A stretch of 6,946 nucleotides of DNA, taken from assembly GCA_043808565.1 (NCBI GenBank), contig JAZDEQ010000003.1, forward strand, positions 1-6,946. The letters run 5' to 3'. Both the position numbers and the translations under genes were made by a program. Under the pieces are notes generated by a model. The model ran no database searches, was not told the origin of the DNA, and saw nothing but the letters and a program-made list of their open reading frames with translations. Below, one piece after another: positions 4,431-6,946 of the stretch (the first letter of the stretch is position 1; each line of letters starts with the position of its first letter). The stretch comes from UBA12403 sp043808565. GTDB taxonomy: Bacteria; Patescibacteriota; Patescibacteriia; UBA9934; GWF2-40-263.

Positions 4431-6146
4431 TCAAGCTCCGCCGGTGGCTCTAAAAATTTCTTCAACAGTTGTAATGCCTTCAGCGGCTTTTAATAAGCCG
4501 TCTTGCGACATGGTAACCATGCCTTGCTCAATGGCTAATTTTTGTACCTGATATTCAGAAATATTTTCTGACATGGCGGCACGAATCACATCGTCCATTA
4601 AAAAGACTTCGTAAATACCGATTCGGCCTTTGTAACCAGTATTGTTACAAATTTCGCAACCAGTGCCTTTGGAAAATTTAAGGCTATCAAGATTAGGAAT
4701 AGTTTCACCAGAAGCTGGGGAAATACTGCCCAAGATTTTTTTAATTTCTTCGAGTTTTTCTGGTTCAACAACGTCATCGACTTTACATTTCTGACAAACT
4801 TTGCGAACTAAACGTTGACCAATAATTGCGTTAAGAGCCGGGGCCAAAAGAAAAGGTTTAACACCCATGGAAAGAAAACGCGGCAAGGCACCCGAGGCCG
4901 AGTTGGTATGGATGGTCGAAAGCAAAAGATGGCCAGTGAGTGCGGCATTGATGGCTGTATCGGCAGTTTCTAAATCGCGAATTTCGCCAACCATGATAAT
5001 GTCAGGATCTTGGCGGAGGATGGAACGTAGTCCAGAAGCAAAAGTGTAATTTTTACTAGCATCGATTTGTGATTGATTCAAACCTTCAATTTTATATTCG
5101 ATTGGATCTTCTAAGGTAATGATTTTTACGCCCGGCTCATTAAGTTTTTTAAGCACTGCATAAAGCGTGGTGGTTTTACCAGAACCGGTTGGACCAGTGG
5201 TGACAATCATGCCGTGAGGTTTTTCGATTTCTCGGAGAATTTTTTTCTCTAAAAGTGGCCGCCAACCAAGTTCAGAAAATCTTACTTCAATGGCCGAAGC
5301 CTTGAGAATACGCATAACCACTGATTCGCCCCAGTTGGTGGGAATAGTTGAAACACGAACATCAGTATCGCCACCTTTGAGAAAAATGGTAAAGCGACCA
5401 TCTTGGGGGCGTTCGGTAACATTGAGTTTTAAACCAGAAATTAATTTGATACGAGAAATAACTTTTTTCCAAGCTTCGTGCGGCAGATTGGCGACGTCTT
5501 GCAAAACACCATCAAGCCGATAACGAATGGCGATTTTTTCCTCCTCAGCTTCGATGTGAATATCGCTGGAATTAAATTTTAAAGCCGCGGCAATTACCAC
5601 AGTCATAACATCAGTGACTGAAGTGTTTTGAATGGTTTTTTGAATGTCAGAAAAAACGGCCAAGGCACCTTGAAATCTTTCTAACTCAGTATCAGTAATT
5701 TTTACGCCCTTAACAATGGGTTTGATTTTTGGTAGAGCATCGTAAGTTTTAAAAGCCGCTCGCAAACTTTCTTCAGAAATTTTATAAAGAACACCATTGG
5801 CTTTATAATGTTCGGTGAGCTGAAAAAGTAATTCTTTGATCGCTTCATTTTCGGGATTAGTCGTACCTAAGCGCAACTCTGGGCCAGTGTGTAAAAAACA
5901 AACCACTTGCAAAGCCTCGGCTTGTTCGCGAGGAATTAAAGAAATGGCTTCCGGACTAATTGGGAAACCTTTGAGATTAACAAAAGATAGTCCCAATTCT
6001 TGAGCTAGAGCTTGAGCCTCGTCTTCTTTTTCTTTAAGTCGAACTTCACGCATTTTTTCTTCGAGCTGTGACGGCGGAACCAGACTAGCAGTTGATGATG
6101 AAGGACTTTTTTTCATGAGATCGGCAATTGATGGGAGATCGGACAT
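4431..6146 (-). CDS. pilB: Type IV pilus assembly ATPase PilB (GspE/PulE family)
   Basis: A 571-residue cytoplasmic hexameric ATPase that drives pilin polymerisation at the inner-membrane platform. The N-terminal part (about 40-140) resembles the MshEN/T2SSE_N domain, with ELGLSFVNLKGFPISPEAISLIP-type sequence. The motor domain shows Walker A GPTGSGKTT at 318-326, the Asp box ITLEDPIEY at 343-351, Walker B RQDPDIIMVGEIRDLET at 377-393, and the His box GHLLLSTIHTN at 405-415. Two CxxC pairs (C451/C454 and C497/C500) form the zinc-binding tetracysteine typical of assembly ATPases, which argues for PilB rather than the retraction ATPase PilT. The length is usual for PilB. No other pilus gene is in the window, so pilB is either alone here or its operon continues elsewhere. 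There is no Shine-Dalgarno site before the ATG at 6146. Its leader holds two tandem arrays and a candidate extended -10 promoter. GspE of a secretion system is a less likely alternative. Confidence 0.93.
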   Translation of the reverse strand: MSDLPSIADLMKKSPSSSTASLVPPSQLEEKMREVRLKEKEDEAQALAQELGLSFVNLKGFPISPEAISLIPREQAEALQVVCFLHTGPELRLGTTNPENEAIKELLFQLTEHYKANGVLYKISEESLRAAFKTYDALPKIKPIVKGVKITDTELERFQGALAVFSDIQKTIQNTSVTDVMTVVIAAALKFNSSDIHIEAEEEKIAIRYRLDGVLQDVANLPHEAWKKVISRIKLISGLKLNVTERPQDGRFTIFLKGGDTDVRVSTIPTNWGESVVMRILKASAIEVRFSELGWRPLLEKKILREIEKPHGMIVTTGPTGSGKTTTLYAVLKKLNEPGVKIITLEDPIEYKIEGLNQSQIDASKNYTFASGLRSILRQDPDIIMVGEIRDLETADTAINAALTGHLLLSTIHTNSASGALPRFLSMGVKPFLLAPALNAIIGQRLVRKVCQKCKVDDVVEPEKLEEIKKILGSISPASGETIPNLDSLKFSKGTGCEICNNTGYKGRIGIYEVFLMDDVIRAAMSENISEYQVQKLAIEQGMVTMSQDGLLKAAEGITTVEEIFRATGGA

Positions 6147-6158
6147 AGTGGTTATTAA

Positions 6159-6210
6159 CGTAAAAGACGTAGAAATCGTAGAAAACGTAGAACGTAGAAG
6201 TCGTAGATTT
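6159..6210 (+). repeat. Degenerate 9-nt tandem array (CGTAGAAAN) in the pilB leader
   Basis: Six units read CGTAAAAGA, CGTAGAAAT, CGTAGAAAA, CGTAGAA (7 nt), CGTAGAAGT and CGTAGATTT. CGTA starts at 6159, 6168, 6177, 6186, 6193 and 6202. The array lies 12 bases upstream of the pilB start codon, in opposite orientation to the gene. Confidence 0.8.
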
Positions 6211-6309
6211 TTGGTGGGATTTAGAAAGAAATGATTTAAAGAATATTATATTTTCAACCAGAAATTTTATTTATCAATTTTTATTTTTTGTCCGTCTAAT
6301 CAATTCGAT

Positions 6310-6345
6310 AAATTTACGTTTTTTACGCCTTATACGATTTTTACA
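6310..6345 (-). repeat. Second 9-nt array (CGTAnAAnn), inverted relative to the first
   Basis: On the minus strand four exact 9-nt steps read TGTAAAAAT (6345-6337), CGTATAAGG (6336-6328), CGTAAAAAA (6327-6319) and CGTAAATTT (6318-6310). The consensus matches the 6159-6210 array but on the other strand. The two arrays therefore flank the AT-rich segment 6211-6309 as an imperfect inverted repeat. Confidence 0.75.
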
Positions 6346-6353
6346 TTATATCA
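6345..6353 (-). promoter_or_regulatory. Candidate extended -10 promoter for pilB
   Basis: On the minus strand 6353-6345 reads TGATATAAT, an exact TGnTATAAT extended -10 box, 14 bases after the stop of the TrmB-like gene. No good -35 box is seen at normal spacing, which extended -10 promoters can tolerate. Transcription from here would give pilB a leader of about 190 nt containing both 9-nt arrays. Another TATAAT lies at 6250-6245 on the same strand in AT-rich DNA and is an alternative. Confidence 0.45.
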
Positions 6354-6367
6354 CGTTTCCATTCCAA

Positions 6368-6946
6368 CTATGACAACTGTTTCCATGACAAATCAAACAT
6401 AATGCGCATAACTTCGGCAATGGCGGGATTTTTTATTAGTGTACTAAAAACTGGCGTTTCCGTGGAGATAAGCGCGACCTTATCGTCCCAAATTAGCACA
6501 TCGACCGGAAGATTTTTGATGTTTTTGGGTAACAGTCGCGTTTCATATAAACTTTTTAAAACACTGATGGGAATTTTAGCGCTGGTATCGATCGAATCGT
6601 GGGTCAAAATGTCTTTGAGAAAAATTCCGCGCTCGCGCATTTGCGGAATATATTTTTGGAAAAATTCCCAACCAAAAGTATCGTAAAGTTTTTTGGTTGA
6701 AGAAACTCCCAGCACACTTTTGGCTTCGAGCATTTCATAAAAAATTTCTTTAACCTGTTCCGGGCCTTCAAAAAATTTTATGGTTGGCTTATTTTTTTGC
6801 GCCGCAAAAAGCGCCCGCAGATCTGGCAGGATTTGTTTCATGGTTTCGGTGCGTGATTCAAGCGTCTGTACCAAAACCGTAGGATCAGCCGCTGAATAAA
6901 TTTTTCGTTGACCGCGTCTTTGCTCAAGAACCAAATTCTTTTCTTT
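6368..6946 (-). CDS. TrmB-like transcriptional regulator, N-terminus beyond the window
   Basis: This is the C-terminal part of a probable TrmB-family (winged-helix) regulator. The frame is open to the window edge, giving about 192 residues that start KEKN-LVLEQRRGQRKIYSAADP, which looks like the wing and end of a winged-helix DNA-binding domain. A Glu/Arg/Leu-rich helix follows (the TrmB coiled linker region, around PTVLVQTLESRTETMKQILPDL). Then comes a sensor-like region beginning PTIKFFEGPEQVKEIFYEML, typical of TrmB-like proteins that use a KxxFFEG motif. The first roughly 50-60 residues, with most of the helix-turn-helix, lie outside. A TTG at 6934 could be read as a start but sits inside the domain, so I regard the gene as cut by the window edge. 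Its ligand and targets cannot be read. It is upstream of and codirectional with pilB, separated by 221 bases, so regulation of pilB is possible but unproven. Confidence 0.75.
   Translation of the reverse strand, partial: KEKNLVLEQRRGQRKIYSAADPTVLVQTLESRTETMKQILPDLRALFAAQKNKPTIKFFEGPEQVKEIFYEMLEAKSVLGVSSTKKLYDTFGWEFFQKYIPQMRERGIFLKDILTHDSIDTSAKIPISVLKSLYETRLLPKNIKNLPVDVLIWDDKVALISTETPVFSTLIKNPAIAEVMRIMFDLSWKQLS

Noticed and set aside
6159..6345. CRISPR-like array
   Set aside because: Units are 9 nt, contiguous and degenerate, without spacers of constant size and without cas genes.
6932..6934. TTG as the true start of the TrmB-like gene
   Set aside because: The frame continues upstream to the window edge with matching sequence, and the start would cut through the winged-helix domain.

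Overview
The window reads as a piece of a bacterial chromosome. The gene set suits a member of the Candidate Phyla Radiation (Patescibacteria, Parcubacteria-like): a short stomatin-type SPFH protein, the tRNA t6A genes tsaD and tsaE, a PilB-type pilus ATPase and a TrmB-like regulator, in AT-rich DNA without recognisable Shine-Dalgarno sites in front of the four complete core genes. The phylum is inferred from gene content and style only; there is no rRNA or other phylogenetic marker here.

Layout. The plus strand carries an inverted repeat (21-84), the SPFH gene (174-920), a palindromic element (933-1013), tsaD (1035-2129), a large compound palindrome (2131-2257) and tsaE (2276-2701). Next comes a block of clearly different character (about 2765-4288): two unrecognised genes for exported proteins (2814-3638 and 3707-4213), richer in G+C, each with a strong Shine-Dalgarno site and each followed by the same kind of two-hairpin module. 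The minus strand then carries pilB (4431-6146) and, upstream of it, the C-terminal part of a TrmB-like regulator (6368 to beyond the window edge). The plus- and minus-strand units converge at 4213/4431, where a terminator faces each direction.

How the genes work together. TsaD and TsaE act in the same pathway, the threonylcarbamoyl-adenosine modification at position 37 of ANN-decoding tRNAs; their partners TsaB and TsaC are not in the window. PilB would power type IV pilus assembly. The SPFH protein is a membrane scaffold with no obvious link to its neighbours.

Most notable points: (1) tsaD contains two in-frame insertions made of C-rich/G-rich palindromic repeat DNA, and a third, larger element of similar type fills the tsaD-tsaE spacer; (2) the two-gene foreign-looking block has a duplicated two-hairpin 3' module; (3) pilB is bracketed by degenerate tandem arrays with a period of about 9 nt, G-rich downstream and CGTA-based in its leader, where two oppositely oriented arrays could pair in the transcript.
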